Of a stretch of DNA of 64,000 nucleotides, positions 17,735-26,999 are shown piece by piece. Position 1 is the stretch's first letter. Every line of letters starts with the position of its first letter. This DNA is from Holtiella tumoricola (GTDB lineage Bacteria; Bacillota; Clostridia; Lachnospirales; Cellulosilyticaceae): contig NZ_JAQIFT010000016.1 in the NCBI RefSeq assembly GCF_027857615.1, forward strand, positions 331,210 through 395,209. The letters are read 5' to 3'. The notes under the pieces are model-generated. The model searched no databases and was not told the DNA's origin. It saw nothing but the letters and a program-made list of their open reading frames with translations. Position numbers and translations under genes: made by a program.

Positions 17735-18648
17735 GATAGATCCCCCATACGTTCAATTACTTCGTTAACTAAATCCTTAAACTCATCAGCAAGTTTCTTC
17801 TCTACAGGCATTGTTTTTTCTCTTACAATAACAGGAATTTTACTTTCTTGCCCCATAACCGTTTGGTTAAAACGTATACGTGTCTTAAAATACTTTAATC
17901 CTTGTTCCTTAATACTTTTTTCATACTGTCTATTCACAGTAATTAACTCATCCCCATTACTTTGTACCATTGTTGCTACCGTCCCCATCAACAGGGTCTT
18001 AACTGGATGATATGGTAAATTAAAGTAAGCAATATTCTCATTGGACTCTTTCATTAATTCTTCTATATGCCCTTTTAATGTAAGTCCTCCCAAACTAGAC
18101 AAATGATCTAGCCTAGTTGGTACTAAATAATAATCACTTGCCACAATAGCACTTTGAGTAATAATTCCAAAACTAGGCTGACAGTCAATAAGAATAATAT
18201 CAAATTCTTTCTTCAGTGATTCCAACCCATCATCTAGCAAATATAATGTTGCAAGCTTATTACCAGCTTCTTTCCTTCTATTTCTACCTAACAGCCCTTG
18301 TGCTAGTTCAATTTCTACCTTAAATAAATCTGTATGTGAAGAAACTATCGTTACCGGTACTTTTAAGTACTTATTTACTTCCAAATCTCTTATAAAAAGA
18401 TTTTTAAAAGACATATATTTGCTATTCAAATAATTATCATACCAATTCTTAATTGTACGCTGTTCCTTATACTTATTAGCCCATTCTGATACAGAAACAA
18501 AGGAAAATGTAAGGCTAGCTTGTGGATCCAAATCTATTACTAACACCCTATAGCCTTTCATAGCTAATCCTACAGTAAGATTAGCTACAACACTTGTTTT
18601 TCCCACACCACCTTTATAATTAACAACTGAAATAACTTCCAATAACAT
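17725..18648 (-). CDS. parA: ParA/Soj-family ATPase
   Basis: 307 residues. The deviant Walker A is at residues 10-18 (NYKGGVGKT). Walker A' is VLVIDLDPQASLTFSF, and the switch/Walker B is DIILIDCQPSFGI. A basic C-terminal half follows. These are hallmarks of DNA-segregation ATPases. It lies away from any visible replication origin, gidB or parB, so it is probably an orphan ParA rather than the chromosomal soj. The GGGGGA ribosome site is only 1-2 bases from the ATG at 18648, so the TTG two codons later (MEVISVVNYK) may be the real start. It is co-transcribed with the next gene and probably with the 83-residue gene upstream. Confidence 0.88.
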   Translation of the reverse strand: MLLEVISVVNYKGGVGKTSVVANLTVGLAMKGYRVLVIDLDPQASLTFSFVSVSEWANKYKEQRTIKNWYDNYLNSKYMSFKNLFIRDLEVNKYLKVPVTIVSSHTDLFKVEIELAQGLLGRNRRKEAGNKLATLYLLDDGLESLKKEFDIILIDCQPSFGIITQSAIVASDYYLVPTRLDHLSSLGGLTLKGHIEELMKESNENIAYFNLPYHPVKTLLMGTVATMVQSNGDELITVNRQYEKSIKEQGLKYFKTRIRFNQTVMGQESKIPVIVREKTMPVEKKLADEFKDLVNEVIERMGDLSCQ

Positions 18649-18714
18649 TCCCCCTTTAATTTGCCTCTCTTCTTCTATATATATGGCTACATAAAAGGGA
18701 AATATGTGTAATCT

Positions 18715-18966
18715 TTAAGTTCTATAAAATTGTTGGTGATTATAGTCTTTCATAAGTTCTGTGTATTCGCCTAATATCTTTTGATATTTCATATAATCTT
18801 TTTCTTTTAGATTACCTTTTTTATAATGTTCTTCTATCAGGCTAATTGCCTCTTTTCTTGCTTCAATGGCTAAATCTTTATAATTATTTTCTAAGTAAAG
18901 CTTTAAATCTCTTATTTGTGTTTCTATCTGAATTTTAATTTGTCTTTTTATTTTATTTCCAAACAT
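18715..18966 (-). CDS. Small charged helical protein, unknown
   Basis: 83 residues, highly charged: KRQIKIQIETQIRDLKLYLEN, then SLIEEHYKKGNLKEKDYMKY. No known domain. A strong AGGAGG lies before AAGAAT and the ATG. It ends 66 bases before parA on the same strand with no terminator visible, so it probably heads the operon. It could be a regulator or partner of the ParA system; nothing in the sequence decides. Confidence 0.6.
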   Translation of the reverse strand: MFGNKIKRQIKIQIETQIRDLKLYLENNYKDLAIEARKEAISLIEEHYKKGNLKEKDYMKYQKILGEYTELMKDYNHQQFYRT

Positions 18967-19146
18967 ATTCTTCCTCCTCTTTTTATTACATTCACCTATA
19001 GTATAAATAAAATAACTTCTCTCTTATATCCAAGTACCTTCTCAAAATATTTTACTATAATTTTAGTGTATTTTTAATGAATTTATCAATGTTTTCTTAT
19101 ATACTAAATAAGTACTTACTTTATTACATAATTCAAGGAGATTTTT

Positions 19147-20985
19147 ATGAACTATAATATTATTCCTGAACTCAAAAAAGTATCACTTACTAATCAGTCT
19201 ATAACTTTAAACGACTACATACTTACAGACGAACTTAAAACCTTTATTCCTGTCTGTGAAGAAGTGCTTCAAGCAGGTTCTTATACCGGTACAGGTACTA
19301 AACCTATTGTCTACAAAATAGTAACTTACGCTCATGAAGAAGGTTATATTTTAACACTTACTGAAGAAAGCATTACAATTGAAGCCTCTTCTTTGGGCGG
19401 TGTATTTTATGGTCTAATGACATTATCTGAACTAGATCGTCTAAATCATGGCACACTTACATCCGGAGTGATCGAAGATTATCCAGATATGGATTATCGC
19501 TCTCTCTCTGATGATATTTCTCGTGGTCAAGTTTCTACTTTTGAACATTTCAAAACCATTATCAGACGCTTAGCACGTTACAAATATAATGTGTATATGC
19601 CATATATTGAAGATGTTTTCAAGCTTAAATGCTGCCCTGACTGGGGTAAATACTCCGACGGCTTAACAGGTGATGAATGGTATGCAATCTCTCAATATGC
19701 TAAAAAGTATAATATCAGTGTACGCCCAATTATTAATTTACTTGGTCACTTTGATAAAAATGCTGCCATTGCGTCACTTCAACCGATTACTATTCACAAC
19801 GAAAAAGGTATGCCAACCAGCGTTATTGATCCATTAAATCCAGATGTTAAACCACTTATTCAAAATATTTTAGACGAAGTCATTGAAGCTTTTGGTCCTG
19901 GTGTAATCCACGTAGGTGGTGATGAGCCATGTGCTATTACTGAAGTTTATGGCAAAGAAAGAGGTGGACAACTTTTCATTGACCACTTTACATGGATTCA
20001 TGATGAGCTTAAAAAGCGTGGCTGCTCTATGATGATGTATGCTGACTTCTTTGCGCCACCATGGGGTGACTATGCAGTAGGGCTTGATCGTGCTCTTGAA
20101 CTTCCAAAAGGGATTAACTTTGTATTCTGGGATTATGCACCACGTACAAGCTACCCTTATGTAGAAAAATTACATGAAATTGGTCTTACAGTAAGTGTGT
20201 CTCCTGGTACTTGGTCATGGAATCGCTTTGCTTGTGATATGAAAGTATGTTGGGACAATACTGCGGGACTTCTTCGTGCCGCTAACGGTAACTCTACACA
20301 TATGATTATGTCTTGTTGGGGAGATGGTGGAGACTGTTCTCGCGAACTGAACTGGCCAGGATTACTTATTGGTGCAAACTGTTCTTGGGCTACCCAAACG
20401 AACTATACTTTTGAACAATTTTATGATATCTATCATGCTGTATTCTTAGGATTAAATCACGAAGAAGCTGCATCTTTATATTCTGTATATCACTATGATC
20501 GTGTATTAGGCTTAGAAGATGACTTTATTTTCAAAAATGAAATGTATAAATGTGCTTTACAACCAATTACTTTCCAAGCTCGTGAAAAAGCACATCTTCT
20601 TATTCCAGAAATGGAAAAAGCTTTAGCAGCTATTAAAGTTTTCAAAACAAAAGTAGAAGAAAAAACTGTAATAGATGCCTTATACTTAAGTGCAAAACGT
20701 ATTCTCTTTACAGCAAAAAAAATCACTATGCTTCCTTGGCAACAACCTAAAAATCGTGAAGAAGCAAAAGCTTATATCACAGATATCTTAGAACTTGCTG
20801 CAGAACTTGAAACAGTACGTCAATATCATGAAAAAGTTTGGTTTGATACAAATCGCTTGTCTGACTGGAACTATGTAGATATGCTTTATCTTGATTTAAA
20901 AGATGAGCTTACTCGTCTTGCTAGACATATGGCAAATGATAAAGATTTTAATAAAAACTTAGCCCATCACGTTTTCCAAGGCTAA
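19147..20985 (+). CDS. GH20 family beta-N-acetylhexosaminidase-like enzyme
   Basis: 612 residues without a signal peptide, so cytoplasmic. The GH20 beta-strand N-domain (residues 1-105) contains YILTLTEESITIEASSLGGV, FYGLMTLSEL. The TIM barrel begins DYPDMDYRSLSDD. The catalytic Asp-Glu pair is D259-E260 in VIHVGGDEP. Aromatic substrate-pocket residues appear in NFVFWDYAP and WSWNRF. A helical C-terminal extension of about 150 residues is longer than in the smallest members. It should release terminal N-acetylglucosamine or N-acetylgalactosamine from imported oligosaccharides. AAGGAG lies 7 bases before the ATG. It is a monocistronic unit with a strong terminator. Confidence 0.85.
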   Translation: MNYNIIPELKKVSLTNQSITLNDYILTDELKTFIPVCEEVLQAGSYTGTGTKPIVYKIVTYAHEEGYILTLTEESITIEASSLGGVFYGLMTLSELDRLNHGTLTSGVIEDYPDMDYRSLSDDISRGQVSTFEHFKTIIRRLARYKYNVYMPYIEDVFKLKCCPDWGKYSDGLTGDEWYAISQYAKKYNISVRPIINLLGHFDKNAAIASLQPITIHNEKGMPTSVIDPLNPDVKPLIQNILDEVIEAFGPGVIHVGGDEPCAITEVYGKERGGQLFIDHFTWIHDELKKRGCSMMMYADFFAPPWGDYAVGLDRALELPKGINFVFWDYAPRTSYPYVEKLHEIGLTVSVSPGTWSWNRFACDMKVCWDNTAGLLRAANGNSTHMIMSCWGDGGDCSRELNWPGLLIGANCSWATQTNYTFEQFYDIYHAVFLGLNHEEAASLYSVYHYDRVLGLEDDFIFKNEMYKCALQPITFQAREKAHLLIPEMEKALAAIKVFKTKVEEKTVIDALYLSAKRILFTAKKITMLPWQQPKNREEAKAYITDILELAAELETVRQYHEKVWFDTNRLSDWNYVDMLYLDLKDELTRLARHMANDKDFNKNLAHHVFQG

Positions 20986-21026
20986 AATAAAATGTCCTCT
21001 AAGCTTTACTTAGAGGACATTTTATT
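20986..21026 (+). terminator. Terminator after the GH20 gene
   Basis: AATAAAATGTCCTCTAAG pairs with CTTAGAGGACATTTTATT around a 5-base loop; the stop codon is immediately upstream. T-rich sequence follows (ATTTTATTATAT). Confidence 0.9.
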
Positions 21027-21097
21027 ATATATTGTATACTCTACTCCATTTTTATATATACTAATATGAAGTAGAAGTTTCATTTAGAAAGGACAAC

Positions 21098-22306
21098 ATG
21101 GTAATGACATTAAATTTTGATCTTTACGAAACAATGGCCTTGGTTTCTCTTATATTTTATCTCGGTAAATATCTCCGAAATAAAATTTCTATTTTAACAA
21201 AGTATTGTATTCCCCCTTCAGTTGTAGGTGGTTTTATTTTTGCCTTGTTAATTCTTTTCTTTAATCTTACAGGTATTGCTACAATTAATCTTGATACAAC
21301 ACTTCAAAATATTTTTATGACTGCTTTCTTTACAAGTATAGGATTCACTGCTAGCTTGAAAATACTTAAACAAGGTGGAATAAAGGTTGCAACTTTATTA
21401 ATCCTTGCTACCTCTCTTGTTATTCTCCAAAATATCGTCGGGGTTACACTCGCTACCCTCTTTAGACTTACCCCTCTCCTTGGTCTTTGTACTGGCTCTA
21501 TTCCAATGGTTGGTGGCCACGGTACAGCAGGCTCCTTTGGACCAATTTTAGAAGATATGGGTATTTCTGGTGCCACTACAATTTCTGTAGCTTCTGCTAC
21601 TTTTGGGCTTATTATGGGCAGTATTATTGGAGGCCTTGTTGCACGTAATCTCATTTTAGGCCATAAGCTTAAGACACCCCATGATGAAAACTCTACTATC
21701 CCCCCAGAAGAAGTTGGGGATTATAATGAAGAAAACCACAATATCCTTTCCTTTAAACGCCTCATGTCAGGGGCATGCCTTTTATTTATTGCAATGGGAA
21801 TTGGTTCTGTAGTTTCTAAACTTATTCAAAATCTTGGCTTAGCTTTTCCTTCTTATATAGGTGCTATGCTTGTTGCAGCTGTTATTAGAAATATTTATGA
21901 TTTTACTCATAAAGAGTTAGTAGAAAAAGAGATTGAGACATTAGGTGGCTTAAGTCTATCATTTTTCTTAACAATGGCCTTAATGGGATTAAAACTTTGG
22001 GAACTTTTTGATTTGGCATTACCACTTATTATTATGCTTATTGCTCAAGTACTTCTAGTTGGACTTTTTGCTTATATAATCACCTATCGTGTAATGGGCA
22101 AAAATTATGAAGCTGCTGTATTTGCGTCTGCAATGTGTGGTTTTGGTATGGGTGCTACCCCAAATGCTATTGCCAATATGGACGAGCTCACTAATCGCTA
22201 CGGTTTTGTTCCTACACCTTACTTCGTTGTTCCTATTGTAGGTTGTCTCTTTATAGATTTTGTTAACTCTGCTGTGATCACTATTTTCATTAACATCATC
22301 GCTTAA
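21098..22306 (+). CDS. gltS: Sodium/glutamate symporter GltS
   Basis: 402 residues, about ten membrane helices in two repeated halves. Signatures are GSIPMVGGHGTAGSFGPILEDMG in the first half and CGFGMGATPNAIANMD in the second, matching the paired glycine-rich re-entrant loops of the ESS (GltS) family. It imports glutamate with Na+. The ATG at 21098 is 4 bases after AAAGGA. A second ATG at 21104 is better spaced (10 bases), so the start is uncertain by two codons. Repeat copy 2 begins 23 bases after the stop. Confidence 0.93.
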   Translation: MVMTLNFDLYETMALVSLIFYLGKYLRNKISILTKYCIPPSVVGGFIFALLILFFNLTGIATINLDTTLQNIFMTAFFTSIGFTASLKILKQGGIKVATLLILATSLVILQNIVGVTLATLFRLTPLLGLCTGSIPMVGGHGTAGSFGPILEDMGISGATTISVASATFGLIMGSIIGGLVARNLILGHKLKTPHDENSTIPPEEVGDYNEENHNILSFKRLMSGACLLFIAMGIGSVVSKLIQNLGLAFPSYIGAMLVAAVIRNIYDFTHKELVEKEIETLGGLSLSFFLTMALMGLKLWELFDLALPLIIMLIAQVLLVGLFAYIITYRVMGKNYEAAVFASAMCGFGMGATPNAIANMDELTNRYGFVPTPYFVVPIVGCLFIDFVNSAVITIFINIIA

Positions 22307-22328
22307 TAAGTCCTTTTTGTTGTGTAAT

Positions 22329-22651
22329 CCTAAGCTTAGAAATGATGAGGTAGATTTTAGATTATCAATCCATGTAGTCTAGCTCTCTTTCTCTCCACTG
22401 AAAAGGTCTATAATGTGATGGGCTGTAAGGTGAGTTATTGTATGGAAACTTTCTCCACAGACTTTTTAGAGAGGCTTAGTGAGTAGAATCAAACTGGTTT
22501 TAGGAAAATGTTTGAAGAAAAGTGAACTTCTTTTCTGAGTTTTGACCGTTAGTTTGATGAAGTGAACTTAGCCTCTCTTAAAAGACGAGGACTAGAAGTT
22601 GGAATACAATAAGCTTGCCTACATGCCCTCACACCTAAACAAATATTTATT
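22329..22651. repeat. Repeat element copy 2 (323 bp, 5'-truncated)
   Basis: Matches the right part of copy 1 (about 10030-10354) in the same orientation: TATAATGTGATGGGCTGTAAGG, then the nested stems AGAGAGGCT/AGCCTCTCT, ATCAAACT/AGTTTGAT and AGAAAAG/CTTTTCT. It ends in the inverted repeat that reads AATAAATATTTG on the minus strand at 22640-22651. The left end, palindrome and most of the core are absent. Its right end lies 11 bases from the sulfatase terminator. No coding potential is visible. Confidence 0.85.
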
Positions 22652-22662
22652 CTTTAAACAAC

Positions 22663-22710
22663 AAAAACCATGTAAGAACTAGCCCCTGACGTCAGTTCTT
22701 ACATGGTTTT
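22663..22710 (-). terminator. Terminator after the sulfatase gene
   Basis: AAAACCATGTAAGAACT pairs with AGTTCTTACATGGTTTT around a short loop. It is T-rich on the minus-strand exit (TTTTTGTTG), and the sulfatase stop is 6 bases away. Confidence 0.9.
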
Positions 22711-22716
22711 CTCTAT

Positions 22717-24243
22717 TTATTTACCTCTTACAGCCTGAGCCATTTCTAATCCAGTCATATAATCTAACTGTCTTGGCTCATACTCTTCATTTTCTTTTTG
22801 CCTTGTCATACCTGTATAGTCCCAAGTTGGCTCAGTTGCATCTTCTCTCCAACTTCTATTTTCCCAGTAATAGCCACGGAATGGGTCTCGTGAACGATTC
22901 ATCTCATCTAATAATGCATTATGTAGTTTATTACGAATTTCTTTGTATGCTTCATCTTCTATTAAGTTGTTTATTTCACTAGGATCTTTTTCTAAATCAT
23001 ATAGCTCATCTGATGTAAGTAAGTTAAGCACTAACTTATGGCGTCCATCAAAAATTGCTCGAATAAGTTGCATACCTCCAAAGCCATCATGATCCACTTC
23101 ATATCTACCAAATTCCATGAAAACATAATCTTTCACACGTTTTTTAGTAAGAATTTGATCCTTAATACTTGATCCCATAAACATTTTCGGAATAGGTACA
23201 CCCATAAATTCAAAGATAGTAGGTGCTAAATCAATATGTGAGACAGGATTGTTGTCCACAATACCCTTTTCTTCCCACTGCTTACAGCTCATAATCAATG
23301 GAATATTTGTAATCTCATCATACATTGCTGGCCCTTTACACCAAAGTCCGTGTTCTCCAAAGAATATACCATGATCGCTTGTATAGATAATTAAAGCATC
23401 TGGCGCATGTTTTTTGACTGCATCAACAACTCTGCCAATTTGAGCATCTGCAAAACTATTACATCCAAAGTAAATAGGATCTCTTCCTAGTTTACCACTT
23501 TTTGTCTGATTAGTTATTGCTTCTTCACTACGCCTTGCTTGATCTTTTTTCAAACCTGCCCATACTTTATGATGTTGTGGCTTATTTTCTAAAGTATCAT
23601 AGTGTCCTTCGGTAATAGGTATAAAGTAATCATTATAGCTCTCCGCATAATGTGTTGGTGCTAAAAATGGTTGATGTGGCTCATCATAAGAAACAACTAA
23701 GAAGAAATCTTCGTCATGATGTTTTTCTAAAAAGTCAACAGCTCTATTACTACATCTATGTCCATAAGTAAATGCCTCTTCTACACCTTGTTTAAAAATA
23801 ATGTTTTGGTCTCTTGATAAAACCCTTTCTTCTGGGGTAAGCTCTTCTAAATAATTTCTCATATCATACCAGTATTCTTTATCCCAGCCTTCTGGGCATC
23901 TGCCCATCCCGAAGTAATCTCCCCCATCTAAATGCCACTTTCCAATAAAAGCTGTATGTATGCCATGATCATTTAATCTTTGTCCAATATGTTGCACATC
24001 TTGCCCGATCCCCATTGAATTTGTCCATCCACCTGTAGAACGTGGATATTGACCTGTAAATAACCCTGCCCTTGCTGGCTGACAAACAGGTTGTGCTGTA
24101 TAAGCCTTTTCAAATCGGATCCCCTCTTCTGCTAGCCTATCAATATTAGGGGTACGCATATGAGGATTACCATAGCATCCTACCATATCTTTGCGTTGAC
24201 TATCTGTCATTATAAATACAACTTTTCTAATATTACCTTCCAT
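22717..24243 (-). CDS. Cys-type sulfatase
   Basis: 508 residues with a cytoplasmic N-terminus. The type I sulfatase signature C-x-P-x-R is VCQPARAGLFTG, with catalytic C54 to be converted to formylglycine. Calcium-site and active-site motifs are FIMTDSQRKDMVGCYG, IDRLAEEGIRFEKAY, GKWHLDGGD and SDHGIFFGEHGLWCKGP. It hydrolyses sulfate esters; the actual substrate (glycan sulfate or other) is not evident. Activity needs a radical-SAM sulfatase-maturating enzyme, which is not encoded in this window. It neighbours the MBL-fold alkylsulfatase-like gene on the same strand, 121 bases apart, so the two may serve linked sulfate-ester turnover. Confidence 0.92.
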   Translation of the reverse strand: MEGNIRKVVFIMTDSQRKDMVGCYGNPHMRTPNIDRLAEEGIRFEKAYTAQPVCQPARAGLFTGQYPRSTGGWTNSMGIGQDVQHIGQRLNDHGIHTAFIGKWHLDGGDYFGMGRCPEGWDKEYWYDMRNYLEELTPEERVLSRDQNIIFKQGVEEAFTYGHRCSNRAVDFLEKHHDEDFFLVVSYDEPHQPFLAPTHYAESYNDYFIPITEGHYDTLENKPQHHKVWAGLKKDQARRSEEAITNQTKSGKLGRDPIYFGCNSFADAQIGRVVDAVKKHAPDALIIYTSDHGIFFGEHGLWCKGPAMYDEITNIPLIMSCKQWEEKGIVDNNPVSHIDLAPTIFEFMGVPIPKMFMGSSIKDQILTKKRVKDYVFMEFGRYEVDHDGFGGMQLIRAIFDGRHKLVLNLLTSDELYDLEKDPSEINNLIEDEAYKEIRNKLHNALLDEMNRSRDPFRGYYWENRSWREDATEPTWDYTGMTRQKENEEYEPRQLDYMTGLEMAQAVRGK

Positions 24244-24364
24244 TTTCCACCTCTATTTACTATATAAAATAACCTTCTTCTCTTGATGTATTTAATTATA
24301 TTCACAGATTATTATCTCATAAATTTATAATATAGTAAATGTTTGTTAACTTTTTAGTAAATTT

Positions 24365-25684
24365 TTATTTTTTCTTAGATAAATCTAATGAAGCACCATT
24401 CATGCTTTGAGGTTTAAGCTGCCCACGTAATTGTTTTGCACTTGCTAAATAGTAGTGTCTAGCATTGGCACTAGTCTGTATCCTTGCAAGTACAACAAGT
24501 CCCTGTGCTTTAAGTTCTTTGGCAATTTCAACTTCTTCTCCAGCAGCTAGTAAAATATCACAAAGCTCTACTGCCCATTGTTCCTCTTCTTGTTTCAATG
24601 CCTCTTCAATTTCTTCTATTACCTTTTTTGCTCCACCCATTAATTTTAATGTTTTTTGTGCCTTTTTCATTTTTTGCATAGAACCTAAATGAGTTGGATT
24701 CCCATCAAACCATCCCAAATAGCCTGTAAAGATGCTTCTTACTGTCCACTCTACTGTGCCATAGTATTCTTGCAAATATGGAAGTTTTTCAAGTTCCTGC
24801 GGTAATTTGATCTGTTCAACTAATTCATCAATCGTCATACCTTCATTCATTCCTTTTAGTGTTTCTACTAATACATACTCGATTGCATCACGATAATTTG
24901 TTAGGCTCTGTTTAATCTTCTCTTTCCCTACAACAGCTCTTGTATGTCCTGGTAATAAATATTCTGCTTCATAGCTAATCATATGAGTTAAAGCATCTAC
25001 CCAGCTACTTACATCACGATATTGTCCTCCTCTTATGGCATAAAGATTTGGCCATGATTCATAATAATTATCCCCACAGCATATAACTTTTTCTTGTGGT
25101 AACCATACAAAAATCTGATCATCTGTTTCTCCAGGGGCTGCAACTAACTCTAACTCAATACCATCTATAGTTAATACTAACTTTTCTTCACTAAAAAGTT
25201 TATTAGGTGATAAATTACTTTTTTCTCCGTTATTATCATTAATTGGTGCAATGCCTAATGATAATATTTCTTCATTTGAAAGACCCGTACCAAATTGCAT
25301 AGCTGTACGTTTTGCAAAAATATCCTTTAACAAATGACTCTTTCCATACTGAGGATAGGCAGGTATACGTCCTATAATTTCACAATCTTCATCTGCAAAA
25401 ACACCTGCTCCACATGTATGGTCAAAATGATGATAATGTGTATAGATAATAGTTTTAATCGGCTTATTAGTTATCTTCTTAAACGCTTCTAATACTTCCT
25501 TCGCCACTGTAGTTCCATTTAAAGTATCAATGAGTATACATGTACTTTCACCTTCGATTAAAGTTGCTGTACTTGCACCATATCCCAATGCAAAATAAAC
25601 ACGTTCCGTAATTTTTGTAATACCTTTAGGAAATCCTATCTGTGCTTGCTTAATAAGTTTTTCTTCCCCTATGAATCTTGTCAT
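24365..25684 (-). CDS. MBL-fold alkyl sulfatase-like hydrolase
   Basis: 439 residues with an N-terminal metallo-beta-lactamase fold. IIYTHYHHFDHTCG lies near residues 80-91. Then comes LVAAPGETDDQIFVWLPQEKV, CCGDNYYESWPNLYAIRGGQYRD and PGHTRAVVG. The C-terminal part has GYLGWFDGNPTHL, typical of the alkyl-sulfatase dimerisation domain of the BDS1/SdsA group, but the SCP2-like domain found in longer members is missing. It would hydrolyse alkyl sulfates or related esters. Notable: the usual HxHxDH metal motif is one residue longer here (H-Y-H-H-F-D-H), so metal binding may differ. AGAGG lies before the ATG. Confidence 0.83.
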   Translation of the reverse strand: MTRFIGEEKLIKQAQIGFPKGITKITERVYFALGYGASTATLIEGESTCILIDTLNGTTVAKEVLEAFKKITNKPIKTIIYTHYHHFDHTCGAGVFADEDCEIIGRIPAYPQYGKSHLLKDIFAKRTAMQFGTGLSNEEILSLGIAPINDNNGEKSNLSPNKLFSEEKLVLTIDGIELELVAAPGETDDQIFVWLPQEKVICCGDNYYESWPNLYAIRGGQYRDVSSWVDALTHMISYEAEYLLPGHTRAVVGKEKIKQSLTNYRDAIEYVLVETLKGMNEGMTIDELVEQIKLPQELEKLPYLQEYYGTVEWTVRSIFTGYLGWFDGNPTHLGSMQKMKKAQKTLKLMGGAKKVIEEIEEALKQEEEQWAVELCDILLAAGEEVEIAKELKAQGLVVLARIQTSANARHYYLASAKQLRGQLKPQSMNGASLDLSKKK

Positions 25685-25893
25685 TGTATACCTCTTTCTT
25701 CATTTTAATAAAATACTTGGATACCAAATCATTCTCTTTCATTATACTTTGATATCCAAGCAACTGCAACCCCTGCCTCAATGCATTATTTTTTATTTAT
25801 TTTCTCGTTTAAAAAGTTTGAACCAATATAGGTAGTATATTATAGATACATCTTATAACTGAAAATATTACTTTACTTTCTATAACTTATATG

Positions 25894-25922
25894 TAAAAAA
25901 GGAGTGCTATTACGCACTCCCT
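25894..25922 (-). terminator. Terminator after the Ntn-hydrolase gene
   Basis: GGAGTGC / GCACTCC with a 6-base loop and six A residues on the plus strand (T tract on the minus). It lies 4 bases past the stop codon at 25926. Confidence 0.9.
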
Positions 25923-25925
25923 TAC

Positions 25926-26999
25926 TTATTTATCTATTTTGTAATAATATGTTCTCGCTTGATCTCTACCCGTACAAATCTGTAAAGTTAAATCATCTAA
26001 ATTATAAACACATGACCATTGTGTATCTGATGGTATCGTTTCATTTAGCCCCTCAATCACACGTGTGCCTTGTGATGGAACGCTAAGTAATAATTCCATA
26101 GCTTCCTCTTCATTCATAATGCCACCTGTTTCTTCTTGCTTCGCTTTAATAACCTCATAACGATCTTGGCCACTTCCTTCGTTCATATCATTATAAAGCA
26201 CAAAGTTTGTTGCAGCTGTATAGCCTTCTTCTTTGGTTAGCACATGCATTTCATCATCTATGTATTCAATAATTGCAGTATCTCCTGTTGCATCAGCAAT
26301 TTGGAAATGGTATCCTGTATCCCCACTTGAGTTCATATCATATTGTTCAAGTAAAGCTATAGCTTCCTTTACTGTTGCTGCTTTGTCTAAGATCATACGA
26401 ATAGCTGACGTTGTTGTAATAGGTACTTTGCCTGTTGATTGATGAACAATCCCTTTATTAATAACAAGTACACCTATCGCTAGTCCTTTTTCATTAATCC
26501 CATCTAATGGTGCATAAGGTGCTGCTAAAGTAATCACACGATTTAAAAGATTTTTATCTGGCATATTCTCTGCACTTAATCCTAAATGATTTAAGTTAAC
26601 AACAGATATAGACTCATAATCATCTTTAGGTGTCGTACGTACAATCATTCCTATAGAAGGTACATAATCAAAGTTTCTACCAAATAAATTGTCCCCTTCT
26701 GGTGATGTTGCTATAAATGTACTGCATGCACCATCTGGATTGACTTCAAACGGTATGCCTTTTAATATTTTTTGAGTCACAAAGCCTACAAGCTCATCAT
26801 CTGTTGCTGCACCCTTTTCTAAAAATTCATCTAGTCCATAATCTGCATGGTAAGTCATTTCATAAAATGGATGTCCATTTAATTCTTTAAAGCTAAGTAA
26901 TGTACGAATTTCTCCAAAGAATAAAGTTCCTACTCCTATTACCACTAGAAGAAGTACACTGACAATACTTATGCCCGTAATTTTTAATGCTTTTTTCAT
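25926..26999 (-). CDS. Membrane-anchored Ntn hydrolase of choloylglycine/C45 type
   Basis: 357 residues. An N-terminal membrane helix (ISIVSVLLLVVIGVGTLFF) anchors an external domain. The nucleophile candidate is C92 in DGACSTFIATS, with GRNFDY (R108-D111) following, as in the linear-amide C-N hydrolase/choloylglycine hydrolase superfamily. Later motifs are SVVNLNHLG, NEKGLAIGV and GYHFQIADATGD. Unlike classical bile-salt hydrolases the Cys is internal, so processing next to C92 would be needed to free its amino group (family knowledge, inferred here). The substrate could be a bile conjugate, acylated amino acid or peptide. It has its own terminator and a divergent 309-base upstream region. 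Confidence 0.8.
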   Translation of the reverse strand: MKKALKITGISIVSVLLLVVIGVGTLFFGEIRTLLSFKELNGHPFYEMTYHADYGLDEFLEKGAATDDELVGFVTQKILKGIPFEVNPDGACSTFIATSPEGDNLFGRNFDYVPSIGMIVRTTPKDDYESISVVNLNHLGLSAENMPDKNLLNRVITLAAPYAPLDGINEKGLAIGVLVINKGIVHQSTGKVPITTTSAIRMILDKAATVKEAIALLEQYDMNSSGDTGYHFQIADATGDTAIIEYIDDEMHVLTKEEGYTAATNFVLYNDMNEGSGQDRYEVIKAKQEETGGIMNEEEAMELLLSVPSQGTRVIEGLNETIPSDTQWSCVYNLDDLTLQICTGRDQARTYYYKIDK

